Counted from the first letter of the stretch, positions 22,940-35,630 are shown. The stretch is DNA of 64,000 nucleotides from Aegilops tauschii subsp. strangulata (GCF_002575655.3 NC_053039.3:223901622-223965621); one strand, 5' to 3'. Made by a program: numbers and translations. The notes: a model not told the origin generated them from the letters alone.

Positions 22940-24393
22940 GTTCGTCAGTATCATGCATCAATGAGTTCTGAAGAGCAAATTTTATTCCTTTTTCTTGTGG
23001 GTTTGACTTGACAAGGCAAAATCAATAAAGAGGAAGGAAAAGAGTAAGGAAGGCGATGATGGTGGTCCTCTGCAGCAACGTAAACGGAGCATCTGTACCG
23101 ATTCTCCTTGTATTGATAGTGCATTACAAGGTCCAAGTTTCTGCTCCCCTACTGCACCATCCAAGGTGCTTGCTCTAACTTGGCAGTGTGATATCTGGTT
23201 GCATGTTGCATATGGTGTCTAGCTTGTATTGCTCCTAATTAGTGTAAACTGCATATGCTTAGCTTACACATGATACGTGTGAATATGACACGCTTTCCTG
23301 TTTTTGGTACATACTATATCTGTCTATCACACCATGTTCTTACATGAAACTACTCTTCTTGTGTATCCTGCATCAGTCACTTATGATGTAACACCTTTAA
23401 GTTGGCAGTGTGATATTGGTTTGCGTCTTGAATATGATTTCTAGCATGTATTGCTTCTAGTTTGATGAACGCCACCTATGACGAGACAGTTTTAACTTGG
23501 CAGAGTGATATTAATTGCACCTTTCATATGGTGTCTAGTTTGTAGTGCTTCTAATTTGTTGAAGTGCCTTCTGCTTAGTTACCACATCATAGGTGTGAAT
23601 ATGTCAAGCCGTCCATTTTTTCGTACATATTCTATCCTCATATCATGACTTTGCCTTTCATAAGAGGTTCGTTAGTATCATGCATCAATGAGTTCTGAAG
23701 AGCAAATTTTATTCCTTTTTCTTGTGGGTTTGACTTGACAAGGCAAAATCAATAAAGAGGAAGGAAAAGAGTAAGGAAGGCGATGATGGTGGTCCTCTGT
23801 AGCAACGTAAACAGAGCATCTGTACCGATTCTCCTTGTACTGATAGTGCATTACAAGGTCCAAGTCTCCGCTCCCCTACTCCACCATCCAAGGTGCTTGC
23901 TCTAACTTGGCAGTGTGATATCTGGTTGCATGTTGCATATGGTGTCTAGCTTGTATTGCTCCTAATTAGTGTAAACTGCATCTGCTTAGCTTACACATGA
24001 TATGTGTGAATATGACACGCTTTCCTGTTTTTGGTACATACTATATCTGTCTATCACACCATGTTCTTACATGAAACTACTCTTCTTGTGTATCCTGCAT
24101 CAGTCACTTATGATGGAACACCTTTAAGTTGGCAGTGTGATATTGGTTTGCGTCTTGAATATGATTTCTAGCATGTATTGCTTCTAGTTTGATGAATGCC
24201 ACCTATGACGAGACCGTTTTAACTTGGCAGAGTGATATTGATTGCACCTTTCATATGGTGTCTAGTTTGCAGTGCTTCTAATTTGTTGAAGTGCCTTCTG
24301 CTTAGTTACCACATCATAGGTGTGAATATGTCAAGCCGTCCATTTTTTCGTACATATTCCATCCTCGTATCATGACTTTGCCTTTCATCAGAG
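22940..24393 (+). repeat. 727-bp tandem duplication
   Basis: Units of about 22940-23666 and 23667-24393 are nearly identical, including the exon copies at 23016 and 23743. This is the most recent step of the exon amplification. The second unit's exon has CAG changed to TAG. Confidence 0.85.
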
Positions 24394-27300
24394 TAGTGTT
24401 CGTCAGTATCATGCATGAATGAGTTTCTGAAGAGCGAATTATATTCCTTTTTCTTGTCGGTTTGACCTCACAATGCAAAATCAATAAAGCTGAAGGAAAT
24501 TGGCAAGGCATTGGATGATGGTGGTCCTTCCGAGCAACTGAAACGGAGGTTCTCTACATATCCTACTCCGCCAGCCCCCCAACAAGATTCGCAAGACAAC
24601 GCAAGGCTAGACAGTCAACGTAGCTGTGTAGATGATGAGCACATCTCCCCTACTCCAGCATCACAGGTGCTTGCTCTAACTTGGCACTATTATATGTGGT
24701 TGCATGTTGCGTATGATGTCTAGATTGTATTGCTTCTAACTTTGTTGAATTGCATCTGCTTACGTTACACATAATGCCTGTGAATATGACACGTGTTCCT
24801 GTTTCTAGAACATATGGGTACATGATGAGCACATCTCCCCTACTCCACCATCACAGGTGCTTCCTCTAACTTGGAACTGTTATATATGGTTGCGTTTTAC
24901 GTATGATGTCTAGTTTGTATTGCTTCTGATTATGTTGGATTGCATCTGCGTAGCTTACAACTTATACCTGCAACGATCACTTACCCATAAGACACATTTA
25001 ACTTGGGACTCTGATGTAGGTTGCATCTTGCATTGTCTTCTAGCTTGTACTGCTTCTAATTTCTTGAAATGGCACTTACGACGAGACACTTTTTACCTGA
25101 TAGAGTGATATTGGTTGCATGTTCATATGGTGCCTAGCTTTCATTTCTTCCACTTTTGTTGAAATGCCTTCTGCTTACTATTTTTTCATACATATTCCAT
25201 CCTCCTATCATACGTGTGAATATGAAACGCTGTCTTTTTTGTATATATTCCATCCTCCTATCCTGCGCTTGCCTTACATCAAAGTAGTGTTCGTCTGTAT
25301 CATGCATCAACCAGTTATGCAGAGCTAATTTTATTCATCTTCTTGTGGTTTTGACTTCATAAGGCAATATCAGAAAATAGGAAGGAAAAGAGTAAGTTAG
25401 GGGATGTTGGTGGTCCTCCGCACCGACGCAAATAGAGACTCTCTAGATTTGCCACTGCTACTGCTAATGAAGTTGAAGTCCCAAGTCTACATGATGAGTT
25501 CATCTCCCGTACTCCATCGAAGGTGCTTTCTCTAAGTTGACAGTGTGATAATTGGTTTCATGTTGCATATGTTGTCTAGCCTGTATTTCTTCTATTTTGA
25601 TTAAATTGCACTTGCTGATTTCATACGTTATACATGTGCATATGACATGGCGTTCTGTGTCTAGAATACACTGCATCTATCTACCATACCATGTTCTTAC
25701 ATCAAAGTACTTCTGTTGTGTATCCCGCATCAGTCACTCATGATTGGACACTTTTAACATGGCAGTTTGATAGTGGTTGCATCTTGCATTGAGTTCTACG
25801 TTGTACTGATTCTAATTTTTTGAATTGCCACTTATGACAAGACACTTTTAACTTGGCAGAGTAATATTGGTTGCATCTTTCATATGGTGTCTAGCTTGCA
25901 TCACTTCTATTTTCTTGAAAATCCTTCTGCTTAGTTTACACATCGTAGCTGTGAATATGTCATGCCGTCCTATTTTCCTTACATATTCCATCCTCATATG
26001 GTTGTCTTACATCAAAGTATTGCTTGTCTGTATCATGCATCAATGAGTTCTGAAGAGCGATTTTATTCTTTTGTGTTGTGAGTACGGCTTGACATGGCAA
26101 AGTCAAAAAAGAGCAAGGAAAATAATATAGTAGGGAGTGTGTTACTCGTCAGGTGAAACGGAAAATGATTAGCCGTCCAGATTCTGCTGGTACTTATAGT
26201 GCAGTAGAAGGTCCAAGTCCACCGGCTAAATCTACAAACACAGTATCACCTGCTCCACCAGCTGCAGCATCCGCTTCAACTGTACCAGCATATCAACGAG
26301 TTACTCGTTCGTTTGCTCCGGAACTGGCCAGTTCCCAAGCTGCCTTCACACCTAACACTACTTCCGAAGCACTGCTGACACAACAGGACTTGGCAAGATC
26401 AGATGAACCTCATGAGCATCAACACCAAGACGATACCTGGCCGAGTCAATTCGCAGTTGCATGCTCCTTTATATGTACTCTCACAGTTTGATGTACACTA
26501 ACACTTTCCATATTCGTTGTTGAAATAGCACCACGACGCAAGCGGAAACAGACATCAGGGATAATGCTTGACAGATTAACAAAATCTAAAGGAGGAGGAA
26601 TGGAGATCCATTTTGAGGCGGGTTTAAAAAGTCCACGTGATGCTATAGAGTCAGCCAAGTTAGTATCAGAGGCAGTCGTTGTCGTTAGGTGCCATGCACG
26701 TATCCTCCCAACGTGGATCCAGTACAGGAATGAGAAAGACAATACCCAGTTTAACACCTTCCTTGACCATTTATCCGTAAGTAATGCTATTCATCGCAAT
26801 TAGTAATATTGTCTTGCTCTGTCCCATACTTTCTAGCTTTCTCCTAATAAGACTCACATTCTTTTTTCAACAGATGAGGTTCAAGTTGGATCCGAAAGAT
26901 GATGCAACTAAACAAGCATGCACTCATGTTTTTCAGTCTGCTCTGCGACAGTATCGGTACCACCTTAGAAAATCTCACTTTGAAGGCAAGGCTAACAATG
27001 AAATCGCCCAAACATCTCCAGTGGAATATATTACAGGTGAAGACTGGACAGCCCTTGTTAAACACTGGTCTGATCCAAAGTATCAGGCAGGCTATATGTA
27101 TTTGATCAGACCACATATTGAACTTGTATTTATGTATGTGCCTTACAAGTGTATCTTCTTCTAGGCTAACTGTTTGAAGAACAAGGCCAACCGTTCTAAA
27201 GTGAAATTCCAACAGACAACAGGATCTCGTAGCTATATTGCACACTGCGAGGCTCTTGTAAATAGCTGCTACTTCCTTCTTTTTTCTGTGCCATATTATC

Positions 27301-28111
27301 GTATCTATATTGACTTGTTCCAAATACAGAGGAAAGCCTATGCGGACCAAAAAGAACTTGAACCGAATGCAATGCAAATCTTCAAGGATTGCCACACCAG
27401 CAAGATGAAGGGCATGAGCACACCAGTTCAAGCCGCTGTTGTAAGTCCTTACTCCTCCTGCCTTTGAACTGATTGGTATCGTGATGTGTTCATTTAACTA
27501 CTTGGTTTGCAGCCAATGTCAGTTACTCTATTCACTTTTATACACAGTTGTCTTAACGTATCATTTCATCTTACATGGTTTAAAAGAGATGAAGGATATT
27601 CTTTTGGTCTTGATCTGTATTCTAGTTGCTATGTTCACGTGCGCACACAATGATAAAATAGCCTGTTTGTTTTATATCTGTTTGCCCATGATATGAATGA
27701 TGTCATACTATGTTCATCCTACTTTAAACCATGTCTCTTTATCCTTAGATGTCAACGAATGTGAGGAAATAGACAATACAGTAGGCATGCTACATGGACG
27801 TATGTTCCGAAAGTGATTTTATTATGTAGTTGGCACTACAATACATGCTAATGTATTACAGTAGTTCACCAAAATAAGTTATGTATAAACGTGTAACCTA
27901 CTTTGTTTGTTTTTGTCTCATTAGTAACTTATCTGGTACACTAATCTACAAGTTCAAACTTTCAGGAAGCTATGGAAAAAATGATTGAACAGCCACAACC
28001 ACCTGAAGGTGACGAGGCTACCACAGGCACAATGTCACCTCTTGCTGCAGTGCGTCAGTATCTCTCCACTAACAGTGCAAAAAGCACCTTCCTGCGTAAT
28101 TCTGGTTGGTA

Positions 28112-28555
28112 GTCAAGGTAACCTCGTCCAAATCGCCTACTGAACAAAATCTTCCTGCTAGACAGAGTGATATATCTGTGCTCCAGACACAAGTCCAATC
28201 CCTAATGGACGTCATTTTGGAAAAATGAATAGTGGTTGACAAATGTCGTCAAGATATGAATGGTTTTGAAACCAGACTATCAGACATTCGCTTCGTTGTT
28301 CAAGAGCAATGGCGGAAAAAAGGTGAAGATCGTGCTGCTCCATCAGATTCTACAGCCTAAAACATTAGCACTCGGTTCAAATGATCTGTGCTTCTATACA
28401 TCTAATGGTGCTTTTATCTGCAAGGACTGTAAACTTTATGCCAACAGGCCTTTTGTTGTGATACGGCATTTATGCCGCTGCCAAAGGCTGCAATTATTAC
28501 GACGCTATTTTTGTATAGTGTAGGTTTATCTTAGTAATGTATTCGGCCGAAAGCT
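28112..28555 (+). other. 3' remnant of the TnpA-like gene
   Basis: A frame-shifted remnant encodes a coiled-coil-like stretch (LQTQVQSLMDVILEK then stop), followed by an AT-rich tail. The 87-residue frame at 28260-28523 has no known signature. Confidence 0.4.
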
Positions 28556-29560
28556 TCGTAGGAGCCCAACATGCCAACATTCGTCGGGACCATTCCAATT
28601 GGGCTAAAAATGATTATGGGCCAAAATTTGCATGTAGCCCACTAAAAATATCTGGGCCTAAATCAGCATAAGATTTCATATTTTTCTGGTAGGCCTGTGC
28701 CCATAGTGGGCCTTTAAAACATAATTTGGGCCCTCAGTAACAATAGGCCGTTTAGAGGTGTAAATATCTCAAGCCCATAAAAAACATGGGCTTTTAAAAG
28801 ACCGAAAGTGAGATTGGGCCCATTTATGATGCAAATCTTTCACAGGCCGAAATTTGGACGGGCCGTAAATGCGCCGACCTAATACACGGGCCTTTAACAG
28901 GCCGGAAGTTCGGTCGGGCTAGATTATCGTCATTTTTATATGGACCGTTAATGGGCCCGATGTGACGTTGGGCCACATATGGCCCATGGATTTCGTCCGA
29001 CGTTAACAGGCCGAAAATCACAACAGGCCGAAAGTGGCCCAAATCTATGGCGGGCTGCTAACAGGCCGAATGTCAGACATGGTCGAATATGACCCAAATC
29101 CTTCACGGTCGTTTATGGGCCGAAAGTTTCAATGGCCTGTAAATGGGCCCAAATGAAGCAGGACCTTTAACAGGCCGGAAATACACCGGGCCGTAATTCG
29201 GCCCATATACTTAGCGGACTGTTAACGGGCCAGAAGTGATCATGGGCCGCGATGATGACAAGTTTAGGACAGGCCGTTGATGGGCCGATTTGACACTAGC
29301 CGTACGGGCCTTAACTGAGAATGTTGGGCCTTTATCTGGGCCAGCCCATTATTGTCCGCAAAATCTCGCGGGCCTTTAGCTGGGCCGGCCCATTATGGCC
29401 CGCAAAATCTCATGGGCCTTTAGCTGGGCCGGCCCATTATGATACGAAAAATCTCATGGGCCTTTTGCTGGGCTGGCCCATTATGGACCGCAAAATCTTG
29501 TGGGCCTTTAGTTGGGCCGGCCCATTTAAACTTTATGGGCCACTTTTGGGTCGGTCCACG
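28556..29560 (+). repeat. CACTA right subterminal GGCC-rich array
   Basis: Scattered AACAGGCCG(A/G)AAGT and GGGCCTTTAACAGGCC motifs (28556-29320) are followed by five ordered ~47-bp units, TGGGCCTTTAGCTGGGCCGG then CCCATTATGG...CGCAAAATCT (29323-29540). Frames here are by-products. These repeats are unlike the left-end GATGAACAG array. Confidence 0.8.
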
Positions 29561-29955
29561 TGTCAGCATATCATAGGCGCATCTCGCCCATTGGATGAGT
29601 GACACCTGTGCCAACGCGGAGCTGACACGTGTTTCCGTCAGCCAATCAGAATTTTACACGTGGAAAATCCCCATTGGTCCTGGCTGTTAACGGGTTATCG
29701 GATCCAAAACCTGACCCGATGGCTTAACGGCGTTCCGTTACGATGGATGCCATGTGTCGGTCACCCTTGTCGAAAGCACTTCTATGACGGGCAATTTATC
29801 GTCATGGAAGTGGACACTTCCGTGATGATAATTTTGGTAATGTCATGGAACGCTTCTACGACAGCACAGGTATGACTATCTTGATTCTGTCATAAATTTG
29901 TCATGGATGTACATGTATGACAGAAAACGTGACCTACTGTGACAAACACGTATCA
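29561..29955. other. CACTA right-end unique region
   Basis: No gene. It contains ACACGTG motifs and TGACA/TGTCA motifs like those near the left end. Confidence 0.45.
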
Positions 29956-29982
29956 TCACGGAAGTGTCTTTTTTTTGTAGTG
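29956..29982 (-). repeat. CACTA right terminal inverted repeat
   Basis: Read on the minus strand it begins CACTACAAAAAAAAGACACT then TCCGTGA. It pairs with the left end and is followed by target duplication ACC. Confidence 0.9.
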
Positions 29983-29985
29983 ACC

Positions 29986-32900
29986 GAGGGAACTCGCTGA
30001 GCACACTCTTAACATTGATCCTAAGTTTAAACCGGTCAGGCAGTTCCTCCGCCGCTTCAATGAAGAAAGACGTAAGGCTATTGGTGAGGAGGTAGCCCGG
30101 CTCTTGGCGACTGGGTTTATCATTGAAGTATTTCATCCTGAGTGGTTGGCTAACCCGGTGCTGGTACTTAAGAAGAATGTCACCTGGCGCATGTGTGTGG
30201 ACTACACGGATTTAAACAAGGCTTGTCCGGCTGATCCTTTTGCTCTTCCTCGTATTGATCAGATTATTGATGCGACGGCGGGTTGTGAGCATCTGAGCTT
30301 TCTGGATGCTTATTCTGGTTATCATCAGATCAAGATGGAAGTGAAGGACCAGGAGAAAACAACTTTTATAACTCCCTTTGGAGCCTTCTGCTATGTGTCT
30401 ATGCCTTTTGGGCTCAAGAGTGCCCAGGCGACTTATCAGCGTTGCGTGCAGAATTGTCTTCATAATCAGATTGGGCACAATGTTCATGCTTATGTGGATG
30501 ATATCGTGGTGAAGTGCAGGAAAGAAGAGACGTTAATAGATGATTTGAAGGAAACTTTTGATAATCTCCAGGTTTATAAGATGATGCTTAATCCGGCCAA
30601 GTGTGTTTTTGGTGTACCGGCAGGCAAGCTCTTGGGTTTTCTGGTGTCTAACAGGGGCATTGAAGCTAATCTGGAAAAGATCAAAGCTATTACGTCTCTG
30701 GCTAAACCGGCGTGTATCAACGATGTTCAACGTCTGGCGGGCCGTATTGCAGCGCTGAGCCGGTTTATCAGCCGGTTGGGAGAGAAAGCTATCCCTCTAT
30801 ATCAGATGATGAAGAAGACAGATAATTTTGTCTGGAGTGATGCTGCTAATGCAGCGTTTGAGGACTTTAAGAAGTAGTTAGCTGAGCCACCTGTCCTTGC
30901 TGCTCGAGTCGATAAAGAGCCATTGTTGTTATATGTGGCTGCCAATGCCCGGGCTGTCAGCGTGGCCATTGTGGTAGAATGTAAGGAGGCTGGCAAGGAA
31001 TATCTAGTTCAACGGCCGGTTTATTATATCAGTGAGGTACTTATTGAGTCTAAGCAGAGGTATCCGCATTGGCAGAAGCTGGTGTATGGAGTTTTCATGG
31101 CAAGCCGGAAGCTTAAGCAGTATTTTCAGGGTCATCCCATCACTGTGGTCAGTTCTGCCCCTTTGGGAGATATAATCCAAAACAGGGAAGCGACTGGCCA
31201 GGTTGCCAAGTGGGCCATTGAGCTTGGACCTCACGGGTTAAAGTATATGCCTCGTAAGGCAATCAAGTCCCAAGCGCTGGTGGATTTCATCAATGACTGG
31301 ACAGAGTTGCAGGCGCCGGAAGAAAAGCCGGATAATACTTATTGGACTATTCATTTTGATGGGTCCAGGCAATTGGAGGGCTCGGGGGCTGGATTCGTGT
31401 TAACTTCCCCACAAGGTGATAAGTTTTGTTATGTTCTCCGTTTAACGTTCCCTTGCACTAACAATGCAGCTGAATATGAGGCCTTACTCCACAGTCTTCG
31501 AATGGCTAAGGAGATGAATTTAAGCCGGGTTAAGTGCTTTGGTGACTCGGACCTGGTAGCTCAAGAAGTGTCTAGTACTTGGGATTCCAAGGATCCGCTC
31601 ATGGCAGCGTATCGTCGAGAGGTGGATATTGTGGCTGGTCACTTCAAGGGTTATCAGGTTGACCATGTGGATCGGCGAAAGAACGAGGCGGCGGACGCTT
31701 TAAGCCGTTTGGGTTCCCAACATAAACTGGTGCCACCCAATATTTTTCTGGATGTCTTGCATAACCCGTTGGTCAAGCTACCTACAGATGAGGATTTGGC
31801 TATTCCTGACTCGGAGGCTCAGTTGGTAGCAGCTCTTCATGTTATCCCGGATTGGACAGTCCCATATTTGGCGTATATGAACCGGGGCGAGTTACCTAAG
31901 GATGAAACTTTGTCCAGGCAGATAGTCCGGCGATCCAAGTCAATGACCATTGTCAACGGAGAATTGCATCATTGCAGTGTAACAGGGGCGTTTCAGCATT
32001 GCGTATCTCCTGAAGAAGGCTGTGAGATTTTGCGTGAGATCCATGAAGGAGATTGTGGTCATCACGCCGGTTCAAAGTCCCTGGTAGCTAAGTCTTTTCG
32101 TCACAGCTTCTATTGGCTGACGGCTCATGCTGATGCTGAAGACTTGGTCAAAAAGTGTGATGGTTGTCAGAAGTTTTCGCGCCGCGCTCATGTTCGACTC
32201 AGGAATTGAGGATGATTCCAATAACTTGGCCATTTGCAACTTGGGAGATGGATATGGTTGGACCCTTTAAGAGGTCTAAGGATAAGAAGACCCACCTTTT
32301 GGTGGCGGTTGATAAGTTCACTAAGTGGGTGCAGGCAGAGCCAGTCAGTAAGTGTGATGCGGCCACGGCGGTTCAATTCATCAAGAAGGTGATTTTCTGG
32401 TTTGGTTTTCCACACAGCATCATCACGGATAATGGCACTAATCTGTCCAAGGGGGCTATGAAAGAATTTTGTCAACGTGAGCACATCCGACTTGACGTGT
32501 CATCAGTAGCTCACCCCCAATCTAACGGTCAAGCGGAGAGAGCCAATCAAGAGATCCTGAGAGGCATCAAGCCCCGGCTTATGGTTCCTTTACAGAGGAC
32601 GTCGGGTTGTTGGGTGGAGGAGTTACCCTCTGTGTTATGGAGTATCAACACCACACCTAACAGGTCTATGGGTTACACACACTTTTTCATGGTTTACGGA
32701 GCAGAGGCAGTTCTCCCTAGTGACATCCGTCATGACTCGCCTCGGGTGGCGGCTTATGTTGAAGCTGACAATGAGAAAGCACGTCAGGACACACTTGACC
32801 TGTTAGATGAGGAGCGTGATATTGCAGCGGCTCGATCAGTGATTTACCAGCAAGATCTGCGATGTTATCACAGCCGCCGGGTTAAAACCAGAACTTTTCA

Positions 32901-33111
32901 AGAAGGCGATCTGGTGCTCCGGCTCATCCAGGATCAGACTGACATGCACAAGTTGTCCCCGCCTTGGGAAGGGCCCTTTGTGGTCAGCAAGAATCTGAAC
33001 AATGGGTCATACTACCTTATCGATGTTCGAGAGCACAAAGACTCACGTAAATCGGAGGAGGAGACCCACCGGCCATGGAATATCGCTCATCTTCGGCCTT
33101 ACTACACCTGA
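29986..33111 (+). pseudogene. E1 pol (RT, RNase H, aRNase H, integrase), degraded
   Basis: Continuation of the pol frame that begins at 5309-5385 left of the CACTA. RT has YVDDIVV (near 30490) and intact YSGYHQI. The RNase H and the second RNase H (FDGSRQLEGSGAG near 31358) follow, then integrase with an HHCC finger (from 32041) and a D,D-35-E core (ITDNG near 32424, AERANQE near 32535). Lesions against E2: TAG at 30875-30877 where E2 has CAG, and a one-base deletion near 32195-32205 before the integrase core. Integrase reads in frame from 32164 to its stop at 33109-33111. No chromodomain follows. Confidence 0.93.
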
Positions 33112-34387
33112 GCCATAGGCTCCTATTATGTACATATTCTTGACAATGTATATATTATGATCAATATAATAAACCGGCATCCTTGCTAAAGCGGGGCCTC
33201 TGCCGTTCTTCCTTAAAGGTTTTTGGGTTACATGGGAGCTTCTGTTTATAAAGCGGAGTTCTGATTGTCCATTAATCCGGCTTATAAAGCCACAAAAAAA
33301 CTTGGGGGCTTCGTACCCAAAGTCATAAGGAGCCAAAGAGAGTCTGTTGCAAAGCACAACTCAAACATAAGCGCCCACTGAGCACAACTCAAAATATTGC
33401 TCGGGGGCTCTTTGCTTCTACAAGAACAAAGAGTCTATAACCTTGTAAGGCTATAAAAGCCAGGCTTGGAAGCCAGGTGTATTCACCTAAAACCCCGGGT
33501 TATCCTGCCTTTTTAAGTAAGTCACTCCACCCAGGTAATCCTGGTAAGACCAGTCGAACGTTTGACAAGTCAATCTTATAAAGACCCTGAACTTGTCATA
33601 GTTAAAATGACGATTGGTTAATGTGAGGTCCATCTTATAAGGCTTTGTAAAATGGTTTAACTCAGTGGCCTGGCAGCCCATGAAAAGCCTCAAATTCTTG
33701 CATGTTTTTTCTTTTGAAGTCTTTCTTTTGGCGGTTTATTTAGATGAGGTTTATGTTAATCCAGTGTTTACTGACCCGGTCTGGCTGTTGATTATAAGTC
33801 AGCCGTACAAACTGACAAGATGGTTGGTGTCTATTGACCCGGCTTAGCTTTCTATTATAAGTCGTCAGCATACAATCAGTTATAATCCGGTGTTTATTGA
33901 CCCGGTCTGGCTTTCGACTACAAGTCGCCAGTATGATATAAGGATAATCCAGTGTTTATTAAAACCGGTCTGGCTTTGCTATAAACCGGTAATACATAGG
34001 AGGATTTGGGTTATTACCCTTACCACAATAAGTTGGTAAACCAACGACGTGATTCAATATCACGGGTATGATATATTTCATATTTAAGTATTCTTAAGTT
34101 ATAAACCTTAGCTATATGTTGGGCATTATGACCCGTCCGGCGGTAAACTGCCAGTACACTTTCCAACTTGTTGTATGCAGGAACAGATTGAATAAACTAC
34201 TAAGGGTTATAAGCAGACATAGCATATCGTCATCATGGCGGATTAACAGTGTCATGCAAAGTAATATGCACGATGGCATAGCAGACCAAGTGTTTAAACT
34301 AGCCTATTACAAGGCGCTTTGATGCCCAAAAGGATAATTGTTTTCAACAAGTGTTGCAGTATGCAGAAAGCTAAACCGGCCTCCGGT
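33112..34387. other. E1 3' noncoding region with tandem repeats
   Basis: It has a ~61-bp tandem repeat with ACCCGGTCTGGCTTT and TATAAGTCG motifs (four diverged copies, about 33745-33995) and polypurine-tract-like ACTTGGGGGCTT (33299) and CTCGGGGGCTC (33401). No sense-strand gene. Confidence 0.6.
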
Positions 34388-35630
34388 TCATGACTCTTCG
34401 CCGGGCTGCCTTGACGGTTGTGGATCATCCTGTGCCGGTTCATCCTCCTCCTCTCCACCTAGTGGCTGGAAGTCAATGGTTGCCCAATCGATCCCAGTTA
34501 GGGCTTGGAATACAGCTTCATCGCTTATAAGTGTGGAGGGTTCAACATCAGGGGCATAGGTATGCTTATGGATTGGCGGGTAATACGCGATCCTGCATCA
34601 TTACGAACATCGATAAACCGGCAGTTTATGGGATAATACGTGTTAAAAGCTTATAATAAGGATATTTACCAAACACAACAGTGGTCATGGCATTTATTTG
34701 CCGCTTCAAGCCAGTCAGTTCTTCTACCACCGGATTAAAAGCTGCTTATGCATCCTCAGCCCTCTTCTGTAGTGTGGCTTTCTCTATGTTCCAGTCTGCC
34801 CGTTCCTTCTTAAAGTTCTCTTTCAATTTCTCCATGGCTGCTAAGGCATTGGTCAGCTCCTCTTTGGCTTTGGAGGTTTCTACTTGTTGGGACTTGATAT
34901 TTTCTTGAAGGTCATCGGTTTGGGATTCCTTTTTGCTCAGCTCAGCCTGTAAGAGAAATACATGTTATGAGTTGGCAGCATATATTTGAAGTACCAAGCA
35001 CATAATAAGTTATACACTTGGCACTTGGGGGCTAATGCCTATTTGCTTGTTATCAAAAAAATTACAAGTCCCAAGCTCAATACAAGTATTATTCTTGGCA
35101 CTTGGGGGCTAATGTGTATTTGCTCAAAGTTAACATTATGGGTGTTCTTCCATCAATCAGCTTAGTGGACGATTGGTGTACAAAGATATTCAACAAGTTT
35201 GGCAGGATAAAAGTCCCGGTTCATCTTGAAAGAGTAAACCGGCCCTTGGGGGCTAGGCAGGCAAAGTTGAAGTATTACAAAGTCCCGGCTTATATGGATG
35301 ATATAAACCGGCCCTTGGGTTCTACTGGAGTTGATATTATAAATTGGAAGAATAGTTATGCAGAATTAATAGTATTTACCTCATATCGCTCCTTCATCAT
35401 GTTCACTAAACCGGCTTCATAGTCCCGGCTTGTGTACAGGCGGTTCAAAAACCCCGAATGAATGTCTTGGGCGTTGAGGTGGGCATAGCTTGACAAATCT
35501 GTATTCCACTTGCCTTGTCCATAGCAGAAAATTCTTCCTTGGCACTATGCTTTGATAAAGCGACAGGATTGCCAGGGGTGGTGTGGCCGAAGCCGGTAAT
35601 CATAATATCATCCGCTTTGTCATCAGCAGC

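Larger units (their letters stand above)
21780..26500 (+). repeat. tandem array of amplified exon-intron units in the TnpA-like gene
   Basis: At least seven related units, each a short exon ending (C/A)AG before GTGCTT(G/T)CTCTAAC and an intron with TGTCTAGCTTGTATTGCTTCTAATT. Exon copies: 21780-21952, 22285-22437, 23016-23165, 23743-23892, 24475-24666, a fragment near 24810-24856, 25364-25522, and a last one from about 26098. Copies after the first start and end in phase 0, so duplication preserves the frame. Some have decayed: TAG in the 23743 and 25364 copies, a lost acceptor AG before 24475, and a frame change in the last copy. Confidence 0.8.
20954..28111 (+). pseudogene. CACTA TnpA-like gene (Transposase_24 type), probably decayed
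   Basis: A multi-exon gene can be traced. Exon 1 is 20954-21062 (ATG, basic Ser/Arg-rich) and exon 2 is 21780-21952; the phases agree across the junction. A series of diverged copies of one short exon follows (21.8-26.5 kb). The conserved part is next: 26529-26776, 26874-27086, 27165-27257, 27330-27440 and 27966-28111, all joined in phase 0. Motifs resemble the plant Ptta/En/Spm transposase family (Pfam Transposase_24): KLDPKDDATKQACTHVFQSA, W..LVKHWSDPK, and NKANRSKVKFQQTTGSRSY. The intron after 27086 would start with GC (GC-AG) unless a GT a few bases downstream is used. The last exon ends at a TAG (28109-28111). A coiled-coil-like C-terminal segment further on (about 28112-28310) is out of frame and contains a TGA, so the gene looks truncated. 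By family analogy the product binds subterminal repeats. Confidence 0.75.
5386..29982 (+). mobile_element. 24.6-kb CACTA (En/Spm-type) transposon, probably non-autonomous
   Basis: Terminal inverted repeats start CACTACAAAAAA and the 3-bp target duplication ACC flanks both ends (5383-5385 and 29983-29985). Removing the element and one duplication rejoins the E1 pol frame, as comparison with uninterrupted E2 (around 56424) shows. Contents: left subterminal arrays, duplicated GC-rich blocks, a captured F-box fragment, a spliced pseudogene, a large noncoding middle with MITEs and a SINE, a TnpA-like gene on the plus strand (about 20.9-28.5 kb), and a GGCC-rich right subterminal region. No TNP2/Transposase_21-type transposase frame was recognised, so mobility would need a protein supplied in trans. 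The terminal sequence resembles common Triticeae CACTA families, but I do not assign one. Confidence 0.92.

Noticed and set aside
28556..29540. Regular repeats that could suggest a CRISPR-like array
   Set aside because: The context is the subterminal region of a plant CACTA element. Spacers are not unique in size and there are no cas genes.
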